Shown: positions 1 through 6,146 of the stretch, piece after piece
How the letters are laid out: every line of letters starts with the position of its first letter
Numbering within the stretch: the first letter of the stretch is position 1
Source of the DNA: DATLFA01 sp039934635
Lineage (GTDB): Bacteria > Actinomycetota > Acidimicrobiia > Acidimicrobiales > WLNW01
Reading direction: 5' to 3'
NCBI GenBank assembly: GCA_039934635.1
Contig: JBDTLT010000115.1
Span: 1 to 16,325, forward strand
Length of the DNA: 16,325 bases
The notes under the pieces: generated by a model
Seen by the model: the letters and a program-made list of their open reading frames with translations, nothing else
Database searches by the model: none
What the model was told of the DNA's origin: nothing
Position numbers and translations under genes: made by a program

Positions 1-74
1 CGCGCTGGCCCGGCGACAAGGAGGCGACGGTCATCGAGGGGCCCTGGAAACCGACCGCCCCCGAAGGTTGGTGA
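1..74 (+). CDS. 3' end of an unidentified protein gene (partial)
   Basis: Reading from base 3, an open frame crosses the left edge and stops at TGA 72-74. It gives a 23-residue tail with the segments RWPGDKEATVIEG and PWKPTAPEGW. The tail is soluble-looking, with charged residues, prolines and tryptophans, and its codons suit the high-GC background. It is too short to assign a family. The other two plus frames and the minus strand are also open here, so the choice rests on the natural-looking composition and a stop directly before a noncoding stretch. The gene would be codirectional with the hydrolase at 488 but separated from it by about 410 bp, so they are probably not in one operon. Confidence 0.45.
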   Translation, partial: RWPGDKEATVIEGPWKPTAPEGW

Positions 75-95
75 CCGGCGTTCCGCGTTGCGCAA

Positions 96-133
96 ACGCT
101 TTTGCTATCAGTAACGCGCGCAAACGTCCCAAC
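96..133 (+). repeat. copy 1 of an imperfect intergenic repeat
   Basis: The 38-bp stretch beginning ACGCTTTTGCTA and ending CCAAC matches 1319-1358. The first 12 bases are identical, then come a few substitutions, a shared ACGCGC core and a shared CGTC-CCAAC end. The flank TGCGCAA directly to the left is also shared. This copy lacks the 16-bp palindrome that sits between flank and repeat in copy 2. Function is unknown. Confidence 0.5.
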
Positions 134-330
134 GATCTGTTCCAGGACGATCCCGTCACAAAGTGCGCCGTCGCGGGCCTCGGTGACTTTGACGAAGAGG
201 CGGGCGCCATCGGCTCGTTCAACCTGCCAAGACTCGTCAATTCCCAACCCGTCGTCCACGACGCGGCTGAGCAAGTAGCTCTTTCGGCGACGGTTGTTGC
301 GAGGTAGTTTGTGCGCGGGTCCGGGGTAGT

Positions 331-365
331 GACTCACAGAAGAGTCGATGTTCAGGGTGTGAGTC
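331..365. promoter_or_regulatory. inverted repeat, possible operator upstream of the hydrolase gene
   Basis: GACTCACA at 331-338 is the exact reverse complement of TGTGAGTC at 358-365. A further GAGTC at 342-346 also pairs with the left arm, and GAGTCGA occurs twice (342-348 region and 361-367). The site lies about 125 bp before the hydrolase start. Arms of this size and spacing suit a dimeric regulator, but no regulator gene is nearby and no promoter was recognised with confidence. Confidence 0.3.
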
Positions 366-455
366 GACCGCGCTGGTTGGGTTTATCCCGTAGGTGTCGT
401 TCCCTGTTGTCCGCCCCGGACCCGCCTATCAGGGCAGTATGTGCGGAAGTCGGGT

Positions 456-473
456 GCGCCTGCACGCAGGTGC
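456..473 (+). promoter_or_regulatory. hairpin next to the hydrolase ribosome binding site
   Basis: GCGCCTGC (456-463) and GCAGGTGC (466-473) can pair, with one G-U pair, into a stem of about 7 bp closed by CACG. The Shine-Dalgarno-like AGAGGGAG follows at once, and ATG lies at 488. A stem this close to the ribosome binding site could affect translation or mRNA stability. It may also be chance in GC-rich DNA. Confidence 0.25.
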
Positions 474-487
474 AAAGAGGGAGATCC

Positions 488-1216
488 ATGTTCGAGGACA
501 TGGAGCGCATCGAGTTCGAGCACGAAGGAACGCGCCTGCGCGGGTATGCCGCTGTGCCCGACGCAACCCAACCCTCTCCTGCTGTCCTCGTGATGCACAG
601 CGCGCTCGGGGTCGCGCACCGGGTGAACGAGGAAGTGGCGCGGAAGTTCGCCGATCGGGGATATGTGGCCGTCTGCACAGACATGTACGGCGCTCATCTC
701 GAAGGAGCCTCGCTCGAGGACGCAGGCCGTGCATTTGCGGAAAACCTCGCCGATCCCGAGAAGCAACGAGCGAGAACCATCGCTTGGTTCGACAAGGTTG
801 CGGCCCGTCCGGATGTCGATGGCGAACGCATCGCCGCGGTTGGCTTTTGCTACGGGGGAATGACCGTGCTCGAACTGGCGCGCAGCGGCGCGAACCTCAG
901 AGCTGCGGTCAGCTACCACGGAGTTCTGACCACACACGCCAGGGCCGAGCCTGACGCAGTCCGGGCGCACGTCGTCGCCTATTGCGGTGCCGGGGATCCG
1001 TACGCGCCTCCTGAGGATGTCGACAACCTCCGCATGGAGATGCGGGACGCCGGGGTGAGGGACTATCAGATCACGATCTTCGGCGGCGCGGTTCACGGCT
1101 TCACCGATCCGGACGCGGCGGATCTGCACCTCGAGGGCGTTGAGTACGACGCTCTCTCGAACGATCTGTCGTGGAACGGCACGCTCGTCCTGCTGCAACA
1201 TGTGTTTGGGCACTGA
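488..1216 (+). CDS. dienelactone hydrolase family protein
   Basis: A 242-residue alpha/beta hydrolase. The family (carboxymethylenebutenolidase type) uses a Cys-His-Asp triad to open lactone rings, classically in chloroaromatic degradation, and many members act on other esters or lactones in the cytoplasm. Visible here are the nucleophile elbow GFCYGG with Cys121, Asp170 in CGAGDPYAPP and His203 in AVHGFTDP. This spacing matches the classical enzyme (123/171/202). Length is normal and there is no signal peptide. The frame is open from GTG 311, but ATG 488 is preferred: AGAGGGAG stands 5-7 bases before it and homology-like sequence begins there. It converges with the flavoprotein gene at 1351 across a bidirectional terminator. 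The substrate is unknown, and a role in the neighbouring catabolic cluster is inferred from position. Confidence 0.88.
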   Translation: MFEDMERIEFEHEGTRLRGYAAVPDATQPSPAVLVMHSALGVAHRVNEEVARKFADRGYVAVCTDMYGAHLEGASLEDAGRAFAENLADPEKQRARTIAWFDKVAARPDVDGERIAAVGFCYGGMTVLELARSGANLRAAVSYHGVLTTHARAEPDAVRAHVVAYCGAGDPYAPPEDVDNLRMEMRDAGVRDYQITIFGGAVHGFTDPDAADLHLEGVEYDALSNDLSWNGTLVLLQHVFGH

Positions 1217-1299
1217 GCGCGGGCGGGGGAGCGCTTTGGAAGTCGCTACCCACATCTCGTGTAGGTACCGACTTGGAGAAAACACTCGCCCCTCGGTGC

Positions 1300-1328
1300 G
1301 CAAAACGTCCCCGCGGGGACGCTTTTGC
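1300..1328. terminator. bidirectional Rho-independent terminator
   Basis: A perfect 16-base palindrome, CGTCCCCGCGGGGACG (1306-1321), is flanked by GCAAAA on the left and CTTTTGC on the right. RNA from either strand forms a GC-rich stem followed by four U residues. It lies between two convergent genes (stops at 1216 and 1351), as expected of a shared terminator. The T run is short, so termination strength is uncertain. Confidence 0.7.
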
Positions 1329-1358
1329 TAACACTTACGCGCACTAATCGTCACCAAC
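1319..1358 (+). repeat. copy 2 of an imperfect intergenic repeat
   Basis: Matches 96-133, with the shared block ACGCTTTTGCTA, an ACGCGC core and a CCAAC end. Its last bases overlap the final codons of the minus-strand flavoprotein gene (stop at 1351-1353). In this copy the 16-bp terminator palindrome sits between the shared flank TGCGCAAA (1297-1304) and the repeat body. In copy 1 those parts are contiguous. Confidence 0.5.
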
Positions 1359-2535
1359 CCGCGTCGTTCGGCTCGAGACCGAGGAGAACTCGGCCGGCGT
1401 TCTCGTAGGTGCTGATGTCGAATGACGGAAAGTGCTGCGCCACCATGAGATCGCGAGCGCGCCGCTGCAACGGGTTCGACAGATGCGCGGCGGGGGTGCC
1501 GACGACGCGGATCAACTCACCGACGACGAAGCTGGCTTGCTGCGCGGCGTGGGCGAACGCGAGCCGGCTCGTCGCAACCGCGACCGTCGGGTCTTGCTCG
1601 TTGCAAACGGCGTCATACGCCGCGGTGATGACCTCGCGGATGTAGGCACGGGTCGAATCGATACGAGCGGTGCTGTCGGCGATGCAGCGCTGCACTTCCG
1701 GGCGGTCGCGCAGCGCGGTGGAGTTGAGCGTGGTCTGCCGATCAGCGATGGCAAGCACGTCATCGATCGCGCCCAACGCCGCGCCCACGAGCACCGCGGC
1801 AACGGGACCGAACGTGCACACCCGCACGAGTCGTTGGCTGTAGATCGCCTCATCGGAGAGCGCGGTACCGATTGCGAGCACCGCATGACTCTCGGGTACG
1901 AACGCCTCGTCGATGATCACGTCGTGGCTGCCGGTACCGCGCATGCCGACGACCGACCACGTGTGCTCGACGCGGACATCGGCGACGGGCACCAGCATGA
2001 TGCGCATCGTCGGCGCGGCGGCGCCTTCATCGATGAGGCAGCCGGCGATCACCCAATTCGCGTGCATGATGCCGCTCGAGAAATCCCACCGCCCGCTGAG
2101 TCGATAGCCGCCAGTGACGCGGGTGGCTCGCCCGAGCGGTCGGTTCGATCCGGCCAGTCGCAGATTGCACGGGTCGCCACCCATCGAGCGCAGCACGTCG
2201 TCGGGTACCCAACCGGTGAGCCACGCGCTGCTCGACGCAACCATCGCCAGCCAGGCCACCGACGCGTCGGCTCGCGCCAAGGTCTCGACGGCGCGGTAGG
2301 CGGTGAGCGGATCGAGTCCCGGCCCACCGACCGCCGGCCGCACGTACATCTGAAAGAGCCCGGCGGCGCTCATCGCGCGCACGAGCTCGGCGGGCAAGCG
2401 CTGAGTCGATTCGATCTCGTCGGCCGCGACGCGAGCCTGCGCCGCGATCGCCTTGGCGGCCTCGAGGATCGGTTCGGCGCGGGGCACGTCGGCAAAGTAG
2501 CCGACAGCGGCGGAATCGCCGACACCCTCTAACAT
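1351..2535 (-). CDS. acyl-CoA dehydrogenase-fold flavoprotein (HsaA/DszC-like monooxygenase or dehydrogenase)
   Basis: A 394-residue protein of the acyl-CoA dehydrogenase superfamily. It has an N-terminal helical domain (about 20-110), a middle beta-domain with GGYRLSGRWDFSSG (142-155) and HTWSVVGMRGTGSHDV (191-206), and a C-terminal helical domain ending RARDLMVAQHFPSFD. The FSSG and RGTGSHDV motifs and the RD....QH end resemble two-component flavin monooxygenases (HsaA, DszC) more than true dehydrogenases. An acyl-CoA dehydrogenase role cannot be excluded. If it is a monooxygenase it needs reduced flavin from a reductase, and none is seen nearby. ATG 2535 was chosen because the open frame upstream is only the antisense of the thiolase-fold gene. 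No clear ribosome binding site precedes it. It is divergent from the gene at 2545 with 9 bp between the start codons. Confidence 0.82.
   Translation of the reverse strand: MLEGVGDSAAVGYFADVPRAEPILEAAKAIAAQARVAADEIESTQRLPAELVRAMSAAGLFQMYVRPAVGGPGLDPLTAYRAVETLARADASVAWLAMVASSSAWLTGWVPDDVLRSMGGDPCNLRLAGSNRPLGRATRVTGGYRLSGRWDFSSGIMHANWVIAGCLIDEGAAAPTMRIMLVPVADVRVEHTWSVVGMRGTGSHDVIIDEAFVPESHAVLAIGTALSDEAIYSQRLVRVCTFGPVAAVLVGAALGAIDDVLAIADRQTTLNSTALRDRPEVQRCIADSTARIDSTRAYIREVITAAYDAVCNEQDPTVAVATSRLAFAHAAQQASFVVGELIRVVGTPAAHLSNPLQRRARDLMVAQHFPSFDISTYENAGRVLLGLEPNDAGW
2530..2535 (+). promoter_or_regulatory. candidate -10 box for a leaderless transcript of the thiolase-fold gene
   Basis: TAACAT fits the actinobacterial TAnnnT -10 pattern and lies 10 bases before ATG 2545. 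The transcript would then start at or next to the ATG. The absence of any Shine-Dalgarno sequence before that ATG agrees with leaderless translation, which is common in actinobacteria. No good -35 box is visible, and the box overlaps the first codons of the divergent gene. Confidence 0.4.
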
Positions 2536-2544
2536 CCACGACGC

Positions 2545-3726
2545 ATGGTCGCTCAACGAGACGTCGCAATCGTGGGTGTGTACGCAACGAAGCAGGGTCG
2601 CAACCTCGGTCGCACGTCGTTGTCGCTGACGATGGAGGCGTTTCACGGTGGTCTGGCCGACGCGGGGCTGACGGTGGCCGATGTCGACGGTTGGTTCAAC
2701 TTCGACTTCCCCGCCGGCAACTTGCAGGGCCCGACGATCGGCAACGTGGCGTACCAGCTCGGCCACCCGATGACCGTCGTCGGTGCGTACTCGGGCGTGC
2801 CGGCGCTGCTCTACGCCTCGGCCGCGATTCGTGACGGACTCGCCGACGTGATCGTGATCCCGTTCGGGGGCGCGCAAGAGGCCACCGACGGATCGACCGT
2901 CTCCTACACGCGGCCCGGCTTCGAGTTCACCGAATGGACCGGCTCGACCACCCCGGCGCAGATGGCGTTGCAGATGAAACGGCACATGGCCGAGTTCGGC
3001 ACCACGCGTGAACAACTCGGCTACGCCGCGGCGGTACTGCGCAACAACGCGCATCTCAATCCTGACGCGGTGATGTTCGACCGCGGTCCCTACACGGTCG
3101 ACGACATTCTCACGTCGCGCATGGTGGCCGACCCGTTCACGCTGCTGATGTGCGCGCTGGTCAACGACGGCGGGTCGTGTGTGGTCGTGGCATCGGCCGA
3201 GCGCGCCAAAGACTGCCGTCATCCGCCGATCTGGATGCTCGCCGGCGGCATCGAGTGCAACTACACCAGCTACTACGAGCCACCCACGCTGGCCCCGCTG
3301 ACGAGTCGCAACCGCATGTTGCGCGCGTTCACGCGTGCCGGCCTGACCCATGACGACATCGACTTCGTCACGACCTACGACCATTTCGCCAGCGGCGTCA
3401 TCATGGAATACGAAGCCGCCGGGTTCTGCGAAGTCGGCGAGGGTGGCCCGTTCACGACGGAGAACATCGGCCTCGACGATCGCTTCCCGGTGAGCCCCGA
3501 CGGCGGCTGCATCGGTTACAGCCACAACATCAATCCCTACAACTTCCGCATCATCGAAGCGGTCAAGCAGTTCCGCAACTACGTGCCCGATCGCTGCCCC
3601 AACTGGCAAAGCGGTGAGCACACCTACGACCGCACGTTGTGCCGCAAGATCCGTGACCCGCGCCTCGCGGTTGCCTGCGGCCCGATGACGGGCACGTTCT
3701 CGATGGCGTTGTTGGCGAAGGACTAG
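2545..3726 (+). CDS. thiolase-fold aldolase-like protein (Ltp2 type)
   Basis: A 393-residue thiolase-fold protein starting MVAQRDVAIVGVYAT, a typical thiolase or lipid-transfer-protein opening. Classical thiolase residues are changed. The nucleophile segment normally read as GACASG is here GAYSGVPAL (80-88), so the Cys position is Ala81. The usual NEAF-like box is TTYDHF (Tyr278, His280). The GHPxGATG box is GGCIGYSHNINP (Tyr326, His328). Cys378 in VACGP is retained. As I recall, Ltp2 steroid side-chain retro-aldolases depend on two tyrosines at similar spacing and pair with a DUF35 protein, which follows here 2 bp downstream. I infer C-C bond cleavage of a beta-hydroxyacyl-CoA-like substrate rather than thiolysis. 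Steroid is one possible substrate, not a proven one. The start lacks a ribosome binding site and is probably leaderless. Confidence 0.82.
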   Translation: MVAQRDVAIVGVYATKQGRNLGRTSLSLTMEAFHGGLADAGLTVADVDGWFNFDFPAGNLQGPTIGNVAYQLGHPMTVVGAYSGVPALLYASAAIRDGLADVIVIPFGGAQEATDGSTVSYTRPGFEFTEWTGSTTPAQMALQMKRHMAEFGTTREQLGYAAAVLRNNAHLNPDAVMFDRGPYTVDDILTSRMVADPFTLLMCALVNDGGSCVVVASAERAKDCRHPPIWMLAGGIECNYTSYYEPPTLAPLTSRNRMLRAFTRAGLTHDDIDFVTTYDHFASGVIMEYEAAGFCEVGEGGPFTTENIGLDDRFPVSPDGGCIGYSHNINPYNFRIIEAVKQFRNYVPDRCPNWQSGEHTYDRTLCRKIRDPRLAVACGPMTGTFSMALLAKD

Positions 3727-3728
3727 CG

Positions 3729-4157
3729 ATGGCGTACGACAAGCCGCTGCCGCACATCACGCCGCTGGCCCGCCCGTTCTGGGAGGGCACCCGCGCCCAC
3801 GAACTGCGCCTGCAGCGCTGCCGCGCCTGCGGCAACTTCCAGTTCCCTCCGCAGGTGCTGTGTCGGGCCTGTCTCGCCGAGGAACAGGATTGGACCGCCA
3901 CGAGCGGCAAGGCGACCGTCTACAGCTTCGTCGTGCAACACCGGCCGGCCACCCCGGCCTTCGTCGACGACCTGCCCTATGTGGTCGCGGTCGTCGAGCT
4001 CGACGAAGGGCCGCTGATGCTGACCAACATCGTCGAGTGCGCGCCCGACGAGGTCGAGGTGGGCATGCCCGTCGAAGTCACGTTCATCGATGCGACCGAC
4101 GAGATCACGCTCTACCCGTTCCGCCCCCGCCCCAAGGTCGTGAACCCGAGGTCATGA
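3729..4157 (+). CDS. DUF35 Zn-ribbon/OB-fold protein, partner of the thiolase-fold protein
   Basis: A 142-residue protein with an N-terminal helix (FWEGTRAHELRLQRC), a rubredoxin-like zinc ribbon using Cys31, Cys34, Cys45 and Cys48 (CRAC and CRAC), and a C-terminal OB-fold (about 55-135) containing GKATVYSFVVQHRP and LPYVVAVVELDEG. This matches the DUF35 / acyl-CoA-associated family. Members bind thiolase-fold enzymes and help present CoA substrates. In the steroid pathway the DUF35 domain is fused to the hydratase subunit ChsH2, whereas here it stands alone with no MaoC-like domain. It begins 2 bp after the thiolase-fold stop, so coupled translation and complex formation are expected. Its last 6 bp overlap the convergent arfB gene. 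Confidence 0.9.
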   Translation: MAYDKPLPHITPLARPFWEGTRAHELRLQRCRACGNFQFPPQVLCRACLAEEQDWTATSGKATVYSFVVQHRPATPAFVDDLPYVVAVVELDEGPLMLTNIVECAPDEVEVGMPVEVTFIDATDEITLYPFRPRPKVVNPRS

Positions 4158-4577
4158 GTCGTCGCCCGGCCGCTGCCGGCCGCGTTTGACCTCGCTGCGC
4201 CGGCGCTTGGACTCGACCCGCTTGACCTTGGCCGTGCGCGACGGCTTGGTGGCGACGCGGTGGGCTTCGATGGTCAGCGCCTCTTGGAGGATCGTGCGCA
4301 ATCGCTCGAGCGCGAGCTCGCGGTTCTGTAGCTGTGAGCGGCGCTCGGACGACGTGATCCGCACCGACGGTCCCAGCTTTTCGAGCAGACGTGCTTTCTG
4401 GCGCGGGCCCAATGACTCCGACTCCTCGATGTCGAAGCGCAGGTCGACCTTGGTGTTGGCCGTGTTGGCGTGTTGCCCACCAGGCCCACCGCTGGCGGTG
4501 AACTTCCACGTGAGCTCGCGCAGGGGGATGGCGCACGAGCGGTTGACGCGCAACAATCCTTCGTCGTCGGTGGGCAC
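4152..4577 (-). CDS. arfB: peptidyl-tRNA hydrolase ArfB (alternative ribosome-rescue factor)
   Basis: A 141-residue class-I release-factor domain without codon-recognition domains. The catalytic GGQ lies at 33-35 within TASGGPGGQHANTANTKV. A basic C-terminal tail follows (TKPSRTAKVKRVESKRRRSE and onward), which in this family inserts into the empty mRNA channel of stalled ribosomes while GGQ hydrolyses the peptidyl-tRNA. Length and layout match ArfB/YaeJ. The start is GTG 4577. A -10-like GATAAT lies about 25 bp upstream. It is a housekeeping-type gene set between catabolic genes, convergent and overlapping by 6 bp with the DUF35 gene, and it probably has its own promoter. Confidence 0.93.
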   Translation of the reverse strand: MPTDDEGLLRVNRSCAIPLRELTWKFTASGGPGGQHANTANTKVDLRFDIEESESLGPRQKARLLEKLGPSVRITSSERRSQLQNRELALERLRTILQEALTIEAHRVATKPSRTAKVKRVESKRRRSEVKRGRQRPGDDS

Positions 4578-4600
4578 GGCTACAAGCTAGCGGCCGGCGG

Positions 4601-4606
4601 ATTATC
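4601..4606 (-). promoter_or_regulatory. candidate -10 box of arfB
   Basis: On the minus strand the bases read GATAAT, a five-of-six match to TATAAT, about 24 bases before the GTG start at 4577. That gives a 5' leader of roughly 15-18 bases. No convincing -35 hexamer stands 16-18 bp upstream. The box abuts the GCTGGC-GAAA-GCCAGC palindrome at 4607-4622, so a protein bound there could block it. Confidence 0.4.
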
Positions 4607-4622
4607 GCTGGCGAAAGCCAGC
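4607..4622. promoter_or_regulatory. perfect hairpin with GAAA tetraloop between arfB and the SnoaL operon
   Basis: GCTGGC (4607-4612), GAAA (4613-4616) and GCCAGC (4617-4622) form a perfect 6-bp stem with a GNRA-type loop in the plus-strand transcript. The Shine-Dalgarno sequence GGGGGAG (4624-4630) follows after one base, and ATG is at 4635. It may act as a leader-RNA structure for the SnoaL-LLM-SDR-P450 operon or as a DNA operator between divergent genes. Confidence 0.35.
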
Positions 4623-4634
4623 AGGGGGAGTGTC

Positions 4635-5132
4635 ATGTCAGATCTCGAAGCTGCGGTCAACGAACTGCAAACGCGCGTGCAACGCCTCGACGACCAAGCG
4701 GCGATCTATCAACTGATCGCCAACTACGGGCCGGCGGCCGACAGCGGATGGAGCGAGATGGCCGCGTCGCTGTGGACCGAGGACGGCATCTACGACGCGC
4801 AGGTCGGGGCCTGGCAAGGCCGCCCCGCGATCGCGGGAATGATCGACGGTGACACGCACCAGGGCTACATCCATGCGGGCTGCGCGCACGTGCTGACGCT
4901 GCCCTACATCACCGTCGACGGCGACACTGCCGTGGCGACGTGTTACGGGCAACTGTTCCGCAGCGACGGTGAAAACTTCCGCATCTGGCGCGTCACCGCC
5001 ACGCGTTGGGAGCTACAACGGCAAGCCGATGGTTGGCGCATTGCGAATCGAGTGAACAAACTGCTCGACGGCGACGCGGAAGCACGCGAGCTGCTGCGCC
5101 GGGGGCTGACACATCAAGGGCCGCACAGATGA
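4635..5132 (+). CDS. SnoaL-like (NTF2-fold) protein
   Basis: A 165-residue protein with an N-terminal helix (MSDLEAAVNELQTRVQRLDD) followed by the pattern AIYQLIANYGPAADSGW...LWTEDGIYD, then a beta-sheet with HAGCAHVLTLPYITVDGDTA. This is the SnoaL-like cone fold seen in polyketide cyclases, steroid isomerases, dehydratases and hydratases. The catalytic residues cannot be assigned by eye. ATG 4635 is preferred over earlier in-frame starts because GGGGGAG stands 4 bases before it and the fold begins there. It is the first gene of a four-gene operon, and its TGA overlaps the next ATG (ATGA). A role in isomerising or hydrating an oxidised ring intermediate is an inference. Confidence 0.8.
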   Translation: MSDLEAAVNELQTRVQRLDDQAAIYQLIANYGPAADSGWSEMAASLWTEDGIYDAQVGAWQGRPAIAGMIDGDTHQGYIHAGCAHVLTLPYITVDGDTAVATCYGQLFRSDGENFRIWRVTATRWELQRQADGWRIANRVNKLLDGDAEARELLRRGLTHQGPHR

Positions 5133-6139
5133 TTGATTTCGAGATCAAGTACGACCTGCGCAATCCGGCGGCGTGGCGCAAGCCGTGGGCCGATGTCTAC
5201 GCGCACTTCCTCGATCAGGTGGTGTGGGCCGACGACAACGGGTTCGACACCGTGATGTTGCACGAACATCACTTCTCCGACGACGGCTACCTGCCTTCGC
5301 CGTTCACCGCGGCCGCCGCGATTGCAGCGCGCACCCGCCGCATCCGCATCCGCTTGGCGCTCGTGTTGTTACCGCTCAAGCATCCGGTGCAGGTCGCCGA
5401 AGACGCCGCCGTCCTCGACATCATCAGCGGCGGGCGCCTCGAGGTGGTCGTCGGCGCGGGCTACGTGCCCGGCGAGTTCGAGGGGTACGGCATCTCCATC
5501 AAGCAGCGCCCGAGTCGCATGGAAGAGGCGATCGAGATCATCAAGCGCTGCTGGTCCGAAGACGAGTTCTCGCACACCGGCAAGCACTGGACGCTGCGCA
5601 ACGTGCGGGTCATGCCCAAACCGCTCCAGCAGCCGATGAAGTTGTTGATGGGTGCGTCGTCGCCCGTCGCGGCGCGCCGGGCGGCCCGCATCGCGGACGG
5701 CTTCATGGCGCCGAGCCCGTTGTTCGTCGGACCGTGGCGCGAAGAGATGCTGGCGCTCGGTAAAGACCCCGGTCCCGCCGCCGCCCCCGACACCCCGAAC
5801 CCTCCCGGCAACTTCCTGCACGTGTCGCGCGACCCTGATGCCGCGTGGCAAGTCATCGGCCCGCACGCGTTGCACGAGTCCAACTCCTACGCCACATGGG
5901 CCGCGTCGCGCGGCGGCGGCAACTACCAAGCAGCGACCGACCCCGATGTCTTGCGCGCGTCGGGTGCCTACGCAGTGATGACTCCCGAAGCAGTCGTCGC
6001 GTTGGGCAAACAGATCGACGCCGGCGATCCGCGTGGGCGTCTGGTGTTCCATCCGATGATGGGCGGCATGCCGTTCGCGTTGGGCCAAGAGAGTCTCGAT
6101 CTCGTCGTGCGCGAGGTCATGCCCGAGTTCGTGAGGTGA
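5129..6139 (+). CDS. LLM-class flavin-dependent oxidoreductase
   Basis: A 336-residue luciferase-like TIM barrel. Recognisable parts are the first strand (MIDFEIKYDLRN), WADDNGFDTVMLHEHHFSDDGY (33-54), ARTRRIRIRLALVLLPLKHPVQVAED (67-92), SGGRLEVVVGAGYVPGEFEGYG (100-121, the classic SGGR....G.G) and the C-terminal substrate-side helices. The family uses FMN or coenzyme F420 as hydride carrier, for monooxygenation or for oxidation/reduction of alcohols and double bonds. F420 is plausible for an actinomycete but is not shown. The start overlaps the SnoaL stop in ATGA, giving translational coupling. The SDR follows after 7 bp. Length is normal for the family. Confidence 0.88.
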   Translation: MIDFEIKYDLRNPAAWRKPWADVYAHFLDQVVWADDNGFDTVMLHEHHFSDDGYLPSPFTAAAAIAARTRRIRIRLALVLLPLKHPVQVAEDAAVLDIISGGRLEVVVGAGYVPGEFEGYGISIKQRPSRMEEAIEIIKRCWSEDEFSHTGKHWTLRNVRVMPKPLQQPMKLLMGASSPVAARRAARIADGFMAPSPLFVGPWREEMLALGKDPGPAAAPDTPNPPGNFLHVSRDPDAAWQVIGPHALHESNSYATWAASRGGGNYQAATDPDVLRASGAYAVMTPEAVVALGKQIDAGDPRGRLVFHPMMGGMPFALGQESLDLVVREVMPEFVR

Positions 6140-6146
6140 AGGACCA

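Larger units (their letters stand above)
75..487. other. intergenic region of about 410 bp with repeat, inverted repeats and a possible decayed frame
   Basis: No convincing gene lies here. A plus frame (68-307) and a minus frame (337 running off the left edge) are both open. The minus frame has the more protein-like content, for example WQVERADGARLFVKV and LCDGIVLEQIVG, and G/C-rich third positions, but it has no good start or ribosome binding site. It could be a gene remnant. The stretch also holds one copy of a dispersed repeat (96-133), an inverted repeat at 331-365 and a hairpin next to the hydrolase ribosome binding site (456-473). Confidence 0.4.

Noticed and set aside
68..307. 79-residue plus-strand frame
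   Set aside because: No ribosome binding site, crosses the repeat copy, and mirrors an open minus-strand frame in codon register. Not supported as a gene.
311..487. 59-residue N-terminal extension of the hydrolase from GTG 311
   Set aside because: Arg/Cys-rich with no family match. ATG 488 has a good ribosome binding site and gives the normal family length.
2536..3621. N-terminal extension of the minus-strand flavoprotein frame (756 residues in all)
   Set aside because: It is the antisense of the thiolase-fold gene, which has clear family motifs. The extension is His/Arg/Val-rich with no fold, and the flavoprotein is full length from 2535.
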